A DNA stretch of 51,418 bases from Comamonadaceae bacterium (GCA_947454695.1 CANGMW010000001.1:1-51418), one strand, 5' to 3'. Counted from the stretch's first letter, positions 41,121 to 51,094 are shown. Program-made: numbers and translations. The notes: generated by a model not told the origin, from the letters alone.

Positions 41121-42155
41121 TCAGGAAAAAAGACGGCGTGCCAGCGTGGAGCCGGCGGGCATGTCACGCGATTCCAAGGTGTCGTAAAGCCGTTCAAGTT
41201 CAGCGCCAATTTGATCCATGGCGTCATGGTTTAAGGCATGCCCGTCATCATCGGTCACCACACCGTCCATGGTTTGCGCCAAGGACTGTACACACTCACG
41301 CAAGCGCTGGTATGGGCGTTCATCACGTGGCACGTGGGCCACTTCCAGGTTCAAAACCAGCTCGTGGATGGCCGTTTGGTCGGGGTCTTCAGACAAGGCG
41401 GCTTGCGCGTCGTACATCAAACCCAACAGGGAAGGCAAGCCCGGGGTGCTCGAGGGCAACACCATGCGCCCAGGTAAAACACCCGGCACAAAACCCAATC
41501 GGGCTGCATTTTGCTGCACATAGCCTGGACTCCAGGCCGTGTGGCGTGCTTTTAAATTCATCGTGAGTTGGGCGTCGTGATCGCTGGCAAAACCATCGAG
41601 TTCGCGGGCTCGCGCCACTTCATCGCGCATTTCGGGAAAGTCGGGGGTGCCGCCCAGCGCATCGGACAGCGCGTTGGCCTTGACCACAAACTCGGAATAC
41701 TCAATCTCGTTGAGCGGGCCGCTGCGGTTGGCCAACTGCACCCCGGTTTGCAGCATGTCATAGCGCTGGCCTGCCTCGGGGCTTTCCCATTTGCGGGTGT
41801 GGCTGTTGAGCCCCTCCACAGCAAAAGGCTTGCTACCGACCCGACGGGTGCTGGGCATGGCTTGAATCACCGCGTCGCCCGAAACGGGTTCATCCAACAT
41901 GATGGCAGCGATCACATCGATCAGCGAATCCATGAGCGGTTTCTTCTCAAGCGAAGGCGGCAAGATCAAGTCAGGGTCTTGCAAATCCTCAGTAGCCAGG
42001 GCGTGGTCTTGTCCCAGGGAATGCGGCTCAATGCGCGGCTGGCCGGGTTCGGGCTGACGCGGCTGATTACGACGCGAGCTCAGCGTGTTGTAAGTCACCA
42101 CCCCGGCCAACACCAGCCCGCCGGCAATGGCCATTCCAATTTGCAGCGTGCTCAT
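41121..42155 (-). CDS. zipA: ZipA-like cell division protein (FtsZ-binding C-terminal domain)
   Basis: 344 residues. One N-terminal membrane helix (about 5-25) is followed by a Pro/Gln-rich linker and a C-terminal domain (about 200-340) resembling the ZipA FtsZ-binding fold. Sequence conservation to E. coli ZipA is low, so the call leans on topology and the conserved order smc-zipA-ligA in Burkholderiales. ZipA tethers FtsZ to the membrane at the division site. 7 bp after smc. Confidence 0.8.
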   Translation of the reverse strand: MSTLQIGMAIAGGLVLAGVVTYNTLSSRRNQPRQPEPGQPRIEPHSLGQDHALATEDLQDPDLILPPSLEKKPLMDSLIDVIAAIMLDEPVSGDAVIQAMPSTRRVGSKPFAVEGLNSHTRKWESPEAGQRYDMLQTGVQLANRSGPLNEIEYSEFVVKANALSDALGGTPDFPEMRDEVARARELDGFASDHDAQLTMNLKARHTAWSPGYVQQNAARLGFVPGVLPGRMVLPSSTPGLPSLLGLMYDAQAALSEDPDQTAIHELVLNLEVAHVPRDERPYQRLRECVQSLAQTMDGVVTDDDGHALNHDAMDQIGAELERLYDTLESRDMPAGSTLARRLFS

Positions 42156-42162
42156 GGCGACA

Positions 42163-45100
42163 TCAAGCCGCTTCGGCCATAGTCACGGCGGACTCCATGT
42201 CCACCACCACAATGCGCGAGACCCCCTGCTCTTGCATCGTCACACCAATCAACTGCTCGGCCATTTCCATAGCGATCTTGTTGTGGCTGATGAACAGGAA
42301 CTGCGTGCCTTTGCTCATGGCCGCGACCAGCTTGGCATACCGCTCGGTGTTGGCGTCATCCAAGGGCGCGTCGACTTCGTCCAGCAAACAGAAAGGGGCC
42401 GGGTTGAGTTGGAAAATCGCAAACACCAGCGCGATGGCCGTGAGGGCTTTTTCGCCACCGGACAAGAGGTGAATGGTCTGGTTCTTTTTGCCAGGCGGTT
42501 GGGCGTAGACCTGAACACCCGCGTCCAGAATTTCGTCGCCCGTCATCATGAGCTTGGCCTGGCCACCGCCAAAGAGTTCGGGGAACATGCGCCCGAAATG
42601 CTCGTTCACGGTATTGAAAGTGCCGCCCAGCAGCTCACGCGTTTCACCGTCAATTTTGCGGATGGCGTCTTCCAGCGTGGTCATGGCCTCGGTCAAATCA
42701 GCCGACTGGGCATCCAGGAACTGCTTGCGCTCACGCGCTGCGCTGAGCTCTTCAAGCGCGGCCAGGTTCACCGCGCCCAAGGCGGCAATCTCGCGGTTGA
42801 GGCGGTCAATCTCTGATTGCAAGCCGGTGAGGCGGACATGGCCGGCTTCGATCGATTGCGCCACGGCATCCAGATCGGCCTTGGCGTCTTCCAGCAACTG
42901 GCTGTACTGCTCCAGGCCCAGGCGAGCGGCCTGTTCTTTGAGCTGAAACTCGGTGATGCGCTGGCGCAGAGGGTCAAGTTCGCGCTCAAGTTGCAGGCGT
43001 CGCTCATCGCTGGCGCGCAGCTTGTTGGTCAGATCGTCGTATTCGCTGCGGCGCGCACCCAAAATCTGTTCACGCTCCAGCTTCACTGACAGAGCAGATT
43101 GCAAACCGGCTTGCGCAGCAGCGTCCGACAGGCGCGCCAGTTCCTCGCCGGCGCGTTGTTCCTCAGTGGCAATCGAGCTGGCTTGCTGGGTCGCTGTTTC
43201 AATGGTGCGCGACAGTTCAGCTTTGCGGGCGTCCAGTGTTCGCAGTGAGAACGTGGCTTCCTGCGCTTGCCGCTCCAGACCCCGCAATTGCTCGCGGCAG
43301 GCGTTCAGTTTGCGTTCCGCCTCCAAGACGCGCTCGTCGAGCTGGGCGTGACGTTCCTGGCTGTCAGCCAGCTGCATGTCGAGTTCTTCAAAACGCGCTT
43401 CAGCGGCGACACGGCGGCCTTGTAAATCTTCCAGTTGCGCGTCCACTTCCTGCAAGTCACCCGCGAGCTGCTCGCTGCGGGCGCGAGTTTGCTCGGCCAA
43501 CTGGGTCAGACGCAAGGTCTCTACTTGGAGTTCATGCGCACGGCTTTGGCTCTCGGACGCTTCCCGACGCGCCACCACCAAACGCTGCGACGCATCGGCA
43601 TAAGCCGCCTCTGCACGCACCAAGGCGGAGCGGGCCTCTTCGCTGATCAGCGACTGCGCACGCAACTGCTTCTCCAAGTTCTCAATTTCTTGAGCACGGG
43701 CGAGCAAACCGGCTTGTTCGGAATCCTGCGCGTAAAAGCTCACGCTGTGGTGCGTGATGGCGTGCCCCGTTTTAACGAACAAGGTCTCGCCCGGCTGCAG
43801 CTGTTCTCGCAGGCGCATGCCTTCATCAAAGCCAGAAGCCACATAGCAACCCTGCAGCCAATCCACCAACACCGCCCGCAGGCCGGCATCGTTCACGCGC
43901 AGCAAATCAGACAGACGCGACAACGCGCCATTCTTCTCGCTTACGCTGGCCGAGGGCGGGCTGTAGAACGACAGCTTGGCCGGTGGTGCGTCTGCGCTGA
44001 AGGCACTGACCATCTCCAGGCGGCTGACCTCCAGCGCGCCCATGCGCTCGCGCAGGGCAGCTTCCAGTGCGTTTTCCCAACCCTGTTCAATGTGAATCTT
44101 GGTCCAGACGCCTTGCAATTCAGCCAAGCCATGTTTAGCCAGCCAAGGCTGCAATTTGCCATCGGTTTTGACTTTGTCTTGCAAGGCTCTGAGCGCATCG
44201 AGACGGGCGGAAAAGTCAGCCTGTTTGGCCGACTCGTCATTGACAGACTGCTGTTGCTGGCGACGTGCCTCATCGAGTTGGGGCACGCTGTCTTGAAGCT
44301 CATGCAAACGGGCTTCGGCCACCTCATTGGCTTGGGTGGCTTGTGCCAGCTGGGCTTGCAAATTGGCCAGTCGGGCCTCGTCCGGGGCGTTCAGCGCATT
44401 TTGATCGGCACTGAGTCGCTCGCGTCGCAAGTTGAGCTGACGGGACTGCTCTTCGATGTTGCGCTGCTCAGCGGCCAGGACCTGAATCTGTTGTTGAACC
44501 TGCGACACGCTTTGGCGTTGTTCATTGGCCTGGTTTTGCGCCAGTCGAAGCGCATCTTCCAGGTCCGGCAAAGCCATGGACTGCTCTTCCAACTGGGCCG
44601 CCAACAACTGGGTTTGCTCCTCGCCCGTCATCGCCAGTTCGGCCAAACGTTCAATTTCAGCCACTGCGTCGTCTTGTCGAGTTGACCACTGTGCGGCCTG
44701 CTCTTTCAGGGTCTGCAAGCGCTCCTGGACCCGTTGACGGCCTTCGACCACAAAGCGGATTTCGGCTTCAAGACGTCCCACCTCGGTACTGGCTTCGTAC
44801 AGCAAACCTTGAGCCTGATTGACCTGATCACCCGCCACGTAGTGGGCTTGGCGAATCGTCTCCAAGTCTGCCTCGATGTGGCGCAAATCAGCGATGCGCG
44901 ATTCCAACTCGATGACTGATTTCTCGGCGTCCTGCTTGATCTTGCCCTGGTCTGCCAGGGCTTCGGCGCGCTTCAAAAACCAAAGTTGTTGTTGTTTGAG
45001 CGTCACATCGGCTTGCAAACCGTTGTAACGTTGAGCGACCTCGGCCTGGCGCTCGAGCTTTTCCAAATTGGCGTTGAGCTCGCGCAGGATGTCTTCGACC

Positions 45101-45678
45101 CGGGTGAGGTTTTCGCGCGTGTCAGACAGTCGGTTTTCGGTCTCGCGGCGGCGTTCCTTATATTTAGAAACGCCAGCGGCCTCTTCAAGAAACAAGCGCA
45201 GTTCTTCGGGTTTGGACTCGATGATGCGGCTGATGGTGCCTTGGCCGATGATGGCGTAGGCCCGTGGACCCAAACCCGTTCCGAGAAAAACGTCCTGAAC
45301 GTCGCGACGTCGCACGGCTTGGTTGTTGATGTAGTAACTGGAATTGCCGTCACGGGTCAGCACCCGCTTGACCGCGATTTCGGTGAACTGGCTCCATTGG
45401 CCACCGGCGCGGTGGTCGGCATTGTCAAACACCAGTTCCACGCTGGCACGGCTGGCGGCCTTGCGGGTGGTGGTGCCATTGAAAATCACGTCCTGCATGG
45501 ACTCGCCGCGCAACTCGCTGGCGCGGCTTTCGCCCAGTACCCAGCGCACGGCGTCCATGATGTTGGATTTGCCGCAGCCGTTGGGTCCGACCACCCCGAC
45601 CAACTGGCCCGGGAGCATAAAGTTGGTCGGTTCGGCAAACGACTTGAAGCCTGATAACTTGATGGAATTGAGACGCAC
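42163..45678 (-). CDS. smc: Chromosome segregation SMC ATPase
   Basis: 1171 residues. Walker A GPNGCGKSN (31-39) at the N-terminus and LSGGEKALTAIALVFA plus Walker B CLLDEVDAPLDD at the C-terminus frame two long coiled coils and a hinge (about 510-640; LSFYSPP and VASGFDEG). The start is GTG at 45676-45678. It compacts and segregates the chromosome with ScpA/ScpB, which are not in the window. First gene of the minus-strand operon smc-zipA-ligA-def; divergent from dapC over 125 bp. Confidence 0.95.
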   Translation of the reverse strand: MRLNSIKLSGFKSFAEPTNFMLPGQLVGVVGPNGCGKSNIMDAVRWVLGESRASELRGESMQDVIFNGTTTRKAASRASVELVFDNADHRAGGQWSQFTEIAVKRVLTRDGNSSYYINNQAVRRRDVQDVFLGTGLGPRAYAIIGQGTISRIIESKPEELRLFLEEAAGVSKYKERRRETENRLSDTRENLTRVEDILRELNANLEKLERQAEVAQRYNGLQADVTLKQQQLWFLKRAEALADQGKIKQDAEKSVIELESRIADLRHIEADLETIRQAHYVAGDQVNQAQGLLYEASTEVGRLEAEIRFVVEGRQRVQERLQTLKEQAAQWSTRQDDAVAEIERLAELAMTGEEQTQLLAAQLEEQSMALPDLEDALRLAQNQANEQRQSVSQVQQQIQVLAAEQRNIEEQSRQLNLRRERLSADQNALNAPDEARLANLQAQLAQATQANEVAEARLHELQDSVPQLDEARRQQQQSVNDESAKQADFSARLDALRALQDKVKTDGKLQPWLAKHGLAELQGVWTKIHIEQGWENALEAALRERMGALEVSRLEMVSAFSADAPPAKLSFYSPPSASVSEKNGALSRLSDLLRVNDAGLRAVLVDWLQGCYVASGFDEGMRLREQLQPGETLFVKTGHAITHHSVSFYAQDSEQAGLLARAQEIENLEKQLRAQSLISEEARSALVRAEAAYADASQRLVVARREASESQSRAHELQVETLRLTQLAEQTRARSEQLAGDLQEVDAQLEDLQGRRVAAEARFEELDMQLADSQERHAQLDERVLEAERKLNACREQLRGLERQAQEATFSLRTLDARKAELSRTIETATQQASSIATEEQRAGEELARLSDAAAQAGLQSALSVKLEREQILGARRSEYDDLTNKLRASDERRLQLERELDPLRQRITEFQLKEQAARLGLEQYSQLLEDAKADLDAVAQSIEAGHVRLTGLQSEIDRLNREIAALGAVNLAALEELSAARERKQFLDAQSADLTEAMTTLEDAIRKIDGETRELLGGTFNTVNEHFGRMFPELFGGGQAKLMMTGDEILDAGVQVYAQPPGKKNQTIHLLSGGEKALTAIALVFAIFQLNPAPFCLLDEVDAPLDDANTERYAKLVAAMSKGTQFLFISHNKIAMEMAEQLIGVTMQEQGVSRIVVVDMESAVTMAEAA

Positions 45679-45788
45679 GGCGGATTCTGTCTAACTTCGA
45701 AGGGTTGAAGGTTGGATTTTCCCACCTTGGGTGGTGGCTTGGTCCGTCCATGATGATACCTTCTGCGGGTTGGCGGGCAGGCACATAC

Positions 45789-45796
45789 GGGATAAT
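45789..45796 (+). promoter_or_regulatory. Probable -10 element (GGGATAAT) of dapC
   Basis: GATAAT ends 7 nt before the dapC ATG; a TTGGCG 15 bp upstream could be a -35. No ribosome-binding site fits between, so a leaderless dapC mRNA is predicted. Confidence 0.4.
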
Positions 45797-45803
45797 CCTA
45801 TGG

Positions 45804-46994
45804 ATGAACCCCTTGCTCACGAAACTCCAGCCCTACCCCTTTGAGCGGCTCAGGCAGTTGTTTGCCGATGTTGTGCCCAATCCGGCCTACCGGCCCATCA
45901 GTTTGGGCATTGGCGAGCCCAAACACGCCACCCCAGAGCTGATCCGCAACGCCCTGCGCAATCACCTTGACGGACTGGCAGCCTATCCCGGTACCGCCGG
46001 TGAGCCCGTCTTTCGAGAGGCCGTGACGGGCTGGCTGGTGCGCCGCTATGGGCTGCAGCTCAACCCGACCACCCAGGTCTTGCCGGTCAACGGCACCCGG
46101 GAAGCCTTGTTTGCCCTGACCCAATGCGTGGTGGATGCCGCACAACCCGGGGCCTTGGTCCTGTGCCCCAACCCGTTCTACCAAATTTACGAGGGCGCCG
46201 CATTGCTGGCCGGTGCCACGCCGTATTTTGTCAACAGTGACCCGGCTCGCAACTTTGCGGTCGACTGGGACAGCGTGCCCGCCGAGGTCTGGGCCCGCAC
46301 GCAGCTGATCTTTGTCTGCTCGCCCGGCAACCCCACGGGCGCAGTCATGCCCTTGCCCGAGTGGAAAAAACTGTTCGAACTCAGCGACCGCCACGGCTTT
46401 GTCATTGCCTCGGACGAGTGCTACAGCGAAATCTATTTCCGGGACGAGCCCCCCTTGGGCGGCCTGGAGGCCGCCAAACAACTGGGCCGAGACGACTTTA
46501 AAAACCTGATTGCGCTCACCAGCCTGTCCAAGCGCAGCAATGTGCCGGGCATGCGCAGTGGTTTTGTGGCGGGGGACGCCGCGCTCATCAAACAGTTTTT
46601 GCTCTACCGCACCTACCACGGCAGCGCCATGAGCACCGTGGTGCAAGCCGCCAGCGTCGCTGCCTGGAATGACGAGGCGCATGTGATTGACAACCGCAAC
46701 CAGTACCGCACCAAATTTGCCCAGGTCACGCCCGTCTTGGCCGAGGTGCTGGATGTGGCCCTGCCCGACGCGGCTTTTTACCTGTGGGCGGGCGTGAAAG
46801 GCAGTGACACGGATTTCGCAAGGGATTTGTACGCTCTTTACAATGTGACCGTTTTACCCGGCAGTTATCTAGCCCGTGAGGCCCACGGTATCAACCCCGG
46901 TGCCGGGCGCATCCGCATGGCCTTGGTAGCCGAAACCGCCGAATGCCTGGAAGCTGCCCATCGCATCAACCAGTTTGTCAAATCCAGAACCTGA
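45804..46994 (+). CDS. dapC: Succinyldiaminopimelate transaminase
   Basis: 396 residues, PLP fold type I. Start MNPLLTKLQPYPFERLRQL matches Bordetella-type DapC; motifs include LGIGEPKH, CSPGNPTG and the Schiff-base Lys243 in SLSKRSNVPG. It transaminates N-succinyl-2-amino-6-oxopimelate with glutamate in lysine/meso-diaminopimelate synthesis. dapD follows 16 bp on and dapE further down, so three successive succinylase-branch steps are encoded here. The upstream in-frame ATG at 45705 is rejected because the extra residues are not family-like. Confidence 0.94.
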   Translation: MNPLLTKLQPYPFERLRQLFADVVPNPAYRPISLGIGEPKHATPELIRNALRNHLDGLAAYPGTAGEPVFREAVTGWLVRRYGLQLNPTTQVLPVNGTREALFALTQCVVDAAQPGALVLCPNPFYQIYEGAALLAGATPYFVNSDPARNFAVDWDSVPAEVWARTQLIFVCSPGNPTGAVMPLPEWKKLFELSDRHGFVIASDECYSEIYFRDEPPLGGLEAAKQLGRDDFKNLIALTSLSKRSNVPGMRSGFVAGDAALIKQFLLYRTYHGSAMSTVVQAASVAAWNDEAHVIDNRNQYRTKFAQVTPVLAEVLDVALPDAAFYLWAGVKGSDTDFARDLYALYNVTVLPGSYLAREAHGINPGAGRIRMALVAETAECLEAAHRINQFVKSRT

Positions 46995-47010
46995 AACGCA
47001 AAGAAAAACC

Positions 47011-47835
47011 ATGACCCAAAATCTGCAAAACATCATCGAAGCCGCCTGGGACAACCGCGCCAATATCTCCGTGCAATCCGCACCGGTTGAAGTGGTCAAT
47101 GCGGTCGAGGCCGTGATCACGGAACTCAACAAAGGCCGTCTGCGTGTGGCCACCCGCCAAGGCGTGGGCCAGTGGACGGTGCACCAGTGGATCAAAAAAG
47201 CGGTGCTGTTGTCCTTCCGTCTTAAAGACAACGAGATCATCAAAGCCGGCGATCTGGGCTTTTACGACAAAGTGCAAACCAAGTTCTCGCATCTGAGCCC
47301 CGAGCAAATGAAAGCCAGCGGCGTTCGCGTGGTCCCACCCGCCGTGGCGCGCCGTGGCAGCTACATCGCCAAAGGCGCCATCCTGATGCCCTCCTACGTG
47401 AACATCGGCGCTTATGTGGACGAGAACACCATGGTCGACACCTGGGCCACGGTGGGCTCGTGCGCGCAGATCGGCAAGAACGTGCACCTCTCCGGCGGCG
47501 TGGGCATTGGCGGCGTGCTGGAGCCCGTGCAGGCCGGCCCCACCATCATTGAAGACAACTGTTTCATCGGTGCGCGCTCCGAAGTGGTTGAAGGCGTCGT
47601 CGTCGAAGAAAACTCCGTGCTGTCGATGGGTGTGTACATCGGCCAAAGCACCCCGATTTATGACCGTGCAACCGGCGAAGTGAGCTATGGTCGTGTGCCT
47701 GCGGGCTCGGTGGTCATCAGCGGCACCCTGCCCAAGGACAACGGCAAGTACAGCTTGTATGCCGCCATCATCGTCAAACGGGTAGATGCACAAACCCGTG
47801 CCAAAACCAGTTTGAACGATTTGCTGCGCGACTAA
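47011..47835 (+). CDS. dapD: Tetrahydrodipicolinate N-succinyltransferase
   Basis: 274 residues, exactly the E. coli length. An N-terminal helical domain is followed by a left-handed beta helix of hexapeptide repeats (GAILMPSYVNIGAYVDENTM; GGVGIGGVLEPVQ; GARSEVVEGVVV). It succinylates tetrahydrodipicolinate from succinyl-CoA. Start at 47011 after AAAGAAAAACC. Co-transcribed with dapC; a PilU-like gene follows after 36 bp. Confidence 0.96.
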   Translation: MTQNLQNIIEAAWDNRANISVQSAPVEVVNAVEAVITELNKGRLRVATRQGVGQWTVHQWIKKAVLLSFRLKDNEIIKAGDLGFYDKVQTKFSHLSPEQMKASGVRVVPPAVARRGSYIAKGAILMPSYVNIGAYVDENTMVDTWATVGSCAQIGKNVHLSGGVGIGGVLEPVQAGPTIIEDNCFIGARSEVVEGVVVEENSVLSMGVYIGQSTPIYDRATGEVSYGRVPAGSVVISGTLPKDNGKYSLYAAIIVKRVDAQTRAKTSLNDLLRD

Positions 47836-47871
47836 AAAAACAACGCGTCAAGTTTTGGGGGGAATTGTCAA

Positions 47872-49017
47872 ATGAGCACCATGAACCGCATCTTGCGTTT
47901 GATGAGCGAAAAAAAGGCCTCGGAGGTTTACCTCTCGGCCAATGCACCCGCGCTCATCCGTATCAACGGTCAATGCGTGCCCATCAACAGCCAGTCTTTA
48001 CCGGAAGACGCCACGCTCAAGCTGCTGGCAGAAATCGTACCCCAAGACAAGCTCGATGAACTGGCGCAAAACGGTGAGCTCAATATGGGCTTTCCCCTCA
48101 AGGATGTTGGCCGGTTTCGCCTGAGCGCGATGCGCCAGCGGGGCACGGTGGCTGCGGTGATTCGCTTCATTGCGCCAGAAGTACCCAAGCTGGCCACCTT
48201 GTCACTGCCTTCCGTTTTGTCGGATCTGATCATGGAAAAGCGGGGGCTGATTCTGATGGTGGGCGCCACCGGCATGGGCAAAAGTACCACCATGGCTTCG
48301 ATGATTGATTACCGTAACGAACATGCCACCGGGCATATTCTCACGATTGAAGACCCCATCGAATACAGCTTCACCAACCGGCGCTCCATCATCAATCAGC
48401 GAGAAATTGGCGCAGACACAGCCACGCTGGAAGTGGCATTGCGCAACGCCATGCGCCAATCACCCGATGTCATCATGATTGGCGAGATTCGTGACCGCCA
48501 AACCATGTCCTCGGCGATCTCTTACGCGCAGTCTGGCCACCTGTGCCTGGCCACGTTGCACGCCAATAACAGTTACCAAGCGCTCAATAGGATCTTGAGT
48601 TTTTACCCGGCCGAAGTGCGTCCGACGTTACTGTCCGATTTAGGTGCAGCCTTGCGTGCTGTCGTCTCGCAACGTTTGCTTCGAACGCTGGGAGGTAGCC
48701 GAACACCCGCCGTAGAAATTTTGCTCAACACCAAACTGGTGACTGAATTGCTTGAAAAAGGCGATTTTTTTGGCGTCAAAGAAGCGATGGAAAAAGCCAT
48801 GGCCGAAGGTTCACAAACCTTTGAGCAAGATATCGCGCGCCTGATCACAGAAAACATCGTCGATCGCAAAGAAGGCCTGGCCAATTCGGACTCCCCCACC
48901 AACCTGATGTGGCGTCTGCAAAACGATTTCAACCAAGCCAGCCAACCCGCTGCGCAAGAAGCTCTGGTGGATGATGAGCCCAGCTTCACAGAAATTTCCC
49001 TGGATGTGAAGCATTAA
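47872..49017 (+). CDS. pilU: PilT/PilU-family type IV pilus retraction-type ATPase
   Basis: 381 residues. N-terminal PAS-like domain, then a secretion ATPase core: Walker A GATGMGKST (131-139), Asp box with TIEDPIEYSF, Walker B VIMIGEIRD and His box GHLCLATLHANN. The Met in the P-loop and the acidic C-terminal tail favour PilU over PilT. PilT-like motors depolymerise type IV pili; PilU usually assists PilT. It is unusual here in being alone between dapD and dapE. A GGGGGA sequence precedes the ATG. Confidence 0.88.
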   Translation: MSTMNRILRLMSEKKASEVYLSANAPALIRINGQCVPINSQSLPEDATLKLLAEIVPQDKLDELAQNGELNMGFPLKDVGRFRLSAMRQRGTVAAVIRFIAPEVPKLATLSLPSVLSDLIMEKRGLILMVGATGMGKSTTMASMIDYRNEHATGHILTIEDPIEYSFTNRRSIINQREIGADTATLEVALRNAMRQSPDVIMIGEIRDRQTMSSAISYAQSGHLCLATLHANNSYQALNRILSFYPAEVRPTLLSDLGAALRAVVSQRLLRTLGGSRTPAVEILLNTKLVTELLEKGDFFGVKEAMEKAMAEGSQTFEQDIARLITENIVDRKEGLANSDSPTNLMWRLQNDFNQASQPAAQEALVDDEPSFTEISLDVKH

Positions 49018-49049
49018 TTTCTGTTGGATTCTTTTTTATAAACCACGAC

Positions 49050-50210
49050 ATGACCCGTACCCTCGCCCTCACCGAAGAACTGATCGCCTTGGCATCCCCT
49101 ACCCCTCAAGATGCAGGCTGCCAGGCCCTGATCGCTTCGCGCTTGGCGCCACTGGGCTTTGTGTGCGAGACCATGCTCAGTGGGCCTGAGAATTTCCGGG
49201 TGAGCAATCTGTGGGCCAAGCGGGTGTCCACCCGCTCGAACGCCAGCCAGCCCGGCAAACTTTTGGTGTTTGCCGGTCACACCGATGTGGTCCCGACCGG
49301 GCCGCTGACGCAATGGACGAGCGACCCATTTGTGCCCACCCACCGGGACGGCAAACTGTATGGCCGGGGCGCCAGCGACATGAAGACCTCATTGGCTGCT
49401 TTTGTGGTGGCCATTGAAGAATTTCTGGCACAGCAACCCGATACCCCCTTGTCCTTGGCCCTGCTGTTGACCAGCGACGAAGAAGGGCCTTCGGTGGATG
49501 GCACGGTCGTGGTGTGTGAGCGCCTCAAAGCACGCGGCGAAGTGCTCGACTTTTGCATTGTTGGCGAACCGACCTCAGTGACGCGCACCGGCGACATGAT
49601 CAAAAATGGCCGGCGCGGCACCATGAGCGGCAAGCTCACGGTTCAAGGCGTGCAAGGCCACATCGCCTACCCGCATCTGGCTAAAAATCCGATTCACCTG
49701 TTCGCACCCGCCATGGCCGAACTCACCGGCATCGTGTGGGATAAGGGCAATGATTTTTTCCCACCCACCACCTGGCAGATCAGCAATATCCACGCGGGAA
49801 CGGGTGCGAGCAATGTCATCCCCGGCCAGCTGATCGTGGATTTTAATTTCCGTTTTTGTACCGAATCCACACCACAAAGCCTGCAACAAACTTTGATCGC
49901 CGTGCTGGAAAAACATGGCCTGACTTACTCCCTGGACTGGGTCATCAACGGCCTGCCCTTTCTCACCACACCGGGCACTTTGGTCAATGCCGTGCGCCAA
50001 GCCATTCGTGACGAAGCGGGCCTGGAAACTGAACTGTCCACCACGGGTGGCACCAGCGACGGACGCTTTATTTCACAGATTTGTCCTGAGGTGATTGAAC
50101 TGGGCCCCCCCAACGCCAGCATCCACAAAATTGATGAGCACATCGCCGTGGCCGATATTGAGCCGCTGAAAAATATTTACCGTCGTGTGATGGAAAACCT
50201 GTGCGCATGA
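49050..50210 (+). CDS. dapE: Succinyl-diaminopimelate desuccinylase
   Basis: 386 residues of the M20 metallopeptidase family. Zinc-site motifs: AGHTDVVPTG (His), GRGASDMKTSLAA (bridging Asp), TSDEEGPSVDGT (catalytic and ligand Glu), GEPTS, and a distal His near GPPNASIHKIDE. It releases succinate from N-succinyl-LL-diaminopimelate to give LL-DAP. Overlaps prmB by 4 nt (ATGA). Confidence 0.95.
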   Translation: MTRTLALTEELIALASPTPQDAGCQALIASRLAPLGFVCETMLSGPENFRVSNLWAKRVSTRSNASQPGKLLVFAGHTDVVPTGPLTQWTSDPFVPTHRDGKLYGRGASDMKTSLAAFVVAIEEFLAQQPDTPLSLALLLTSDEEGPSVDGTVVVCERLKARGEVLDFCIVGEPTSVTRTGDMIKNGRRGTMSGKLTVQGVQGHIAYPHLAKNPIHLFAPAMAELTGIVWDKGNDFFPPTTWQISNIHAGTGASNVIPGQLIVDFNFRFCTESTPQSLQQTLIAVLEKHGLTYSLDWVINGLPFLTTPGTLVNAVRQAIRDEAGLETELSTTGGTSDGRFISQICPEVIELGPPNASIHKIDEHIAVADIEPLKNIYRRVMENLCA

Positions 50211-51094
50211 GCGACTCCAATCTCAGCGACTGCAGTGTTCTTGAACTGATTGAGTCGGGTGCCCGGCAACTCACCCAAGCCCAAGTGGCGTTTGGCCACG
50301 GAACGGCATCTGCTTTTGACGAAGCAGCGTGGTTGGTCCTTTGGTGCCTGGGATTTCCCTTAGATGGCTTGGACTCAGTGCGAGATCAATCGGTCGCACC
50401 GGTGGATCAAGCCCGTGTGCAAACCTTGATTCAAGAGCGCATTCGCACACGCCAACCTGCGGCCTACCTCACCCATGAAGCCTGGCTGATGGGCGTGCCG
50501 TTTTATGTGGATGAGCGCAGCATCGTGCCGCGTTCTTTTATTGCGGAATTGATGGTCAACGGCGCCATCGATTACTGGCTAAGCGACAAAACCCAAAGGG
50601 TGCTTGACCTGTGCACGGGCAATGGCAGTCTGGCGGTTCTGGCAGCCATGACCTACCCTGACATCACCGTGCAGGGTGCTGACATTTCCGATGATGCCTT
50701 GGCCGTGGCGCGCATCAATGTAGACAAACACAGGCTGCAAGACCGCATCACCTTGCTCAAGTCCGACGGACTGTCGCATGTGCACGGGCCCTACGACCTC
50801 ATTCTTTGCAATCCGCCCTATGTCAACGCCAAGAGCATGGCCGCTTTGCCAGCCGAATACCAAGCCGAGCCTGAGCTCGCTTTGGCCGGTGGGGTGGATG
50901 GCATGGATTTCATCCGTCAGTTGTTTAAAGACCTCCCGGCCCAACTCAGCCCACATGGCGTGCTGGTGCTGGAAATTGGCAACGAGCGGGAACATTTCGA
51001 ATTGGCATTCCCAACCCTGGAAGTGGTTTGGCTTGAGACGAGCGCAGGCGAAGATCAGGTTCTATTGCTCACTCAAGACACGCTTCAATCATGA
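50207..51094 (+). CDS. prmB: Ribosomal protein uL3 glutamine N5-methyltransferase
   Basis: 295 residues of the HemK/PrmB family. SAM site VLDLCTGNGSLAV (about 127-139) and the NPPY motif that places the glutamine side chain (CNPPYVNAKS). A DEAAWLVLWCLGFPLD N-terminal domain is typical of PrmB rather than PrmC. It methylates the Gln of ribosomal protein L3. The ATG at 50207 overlaps the dapE stop; its own stop overlaps the next ATG. Confidence 0.92.
   Translation: MSDSNLSDCSVLELIESGARQLTQAQVAFGHGTASAFDEAAWLVLWCLGFPLDGLDSVRDQSVAPVDQARVQTLIQERIRTRQPAAYLTHEAWLMGVPFYVDERSIVPRSFIAELMVNGAIDYWLSDKTQRVLDLCTGNGSLAVLAAMTYPDITVQGADISDDALAVARINVDKHRLQDRITLLKSDGLSHVHGPYDLILCNPPYVNAKSMAALPAEYQAEPELALAGGVDGMDFIRQLFKDLPAQLSPHGVLVLEIGNEREHFELAFPTLEVVWLETSAGEDQVLLLTQDTLQS

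Noticed and set aside
43435..44685. Plus-strand frame of 416 codons opposite smc
   Set aside because: Antisense to the SMC coiled coil; no domain or start signals.
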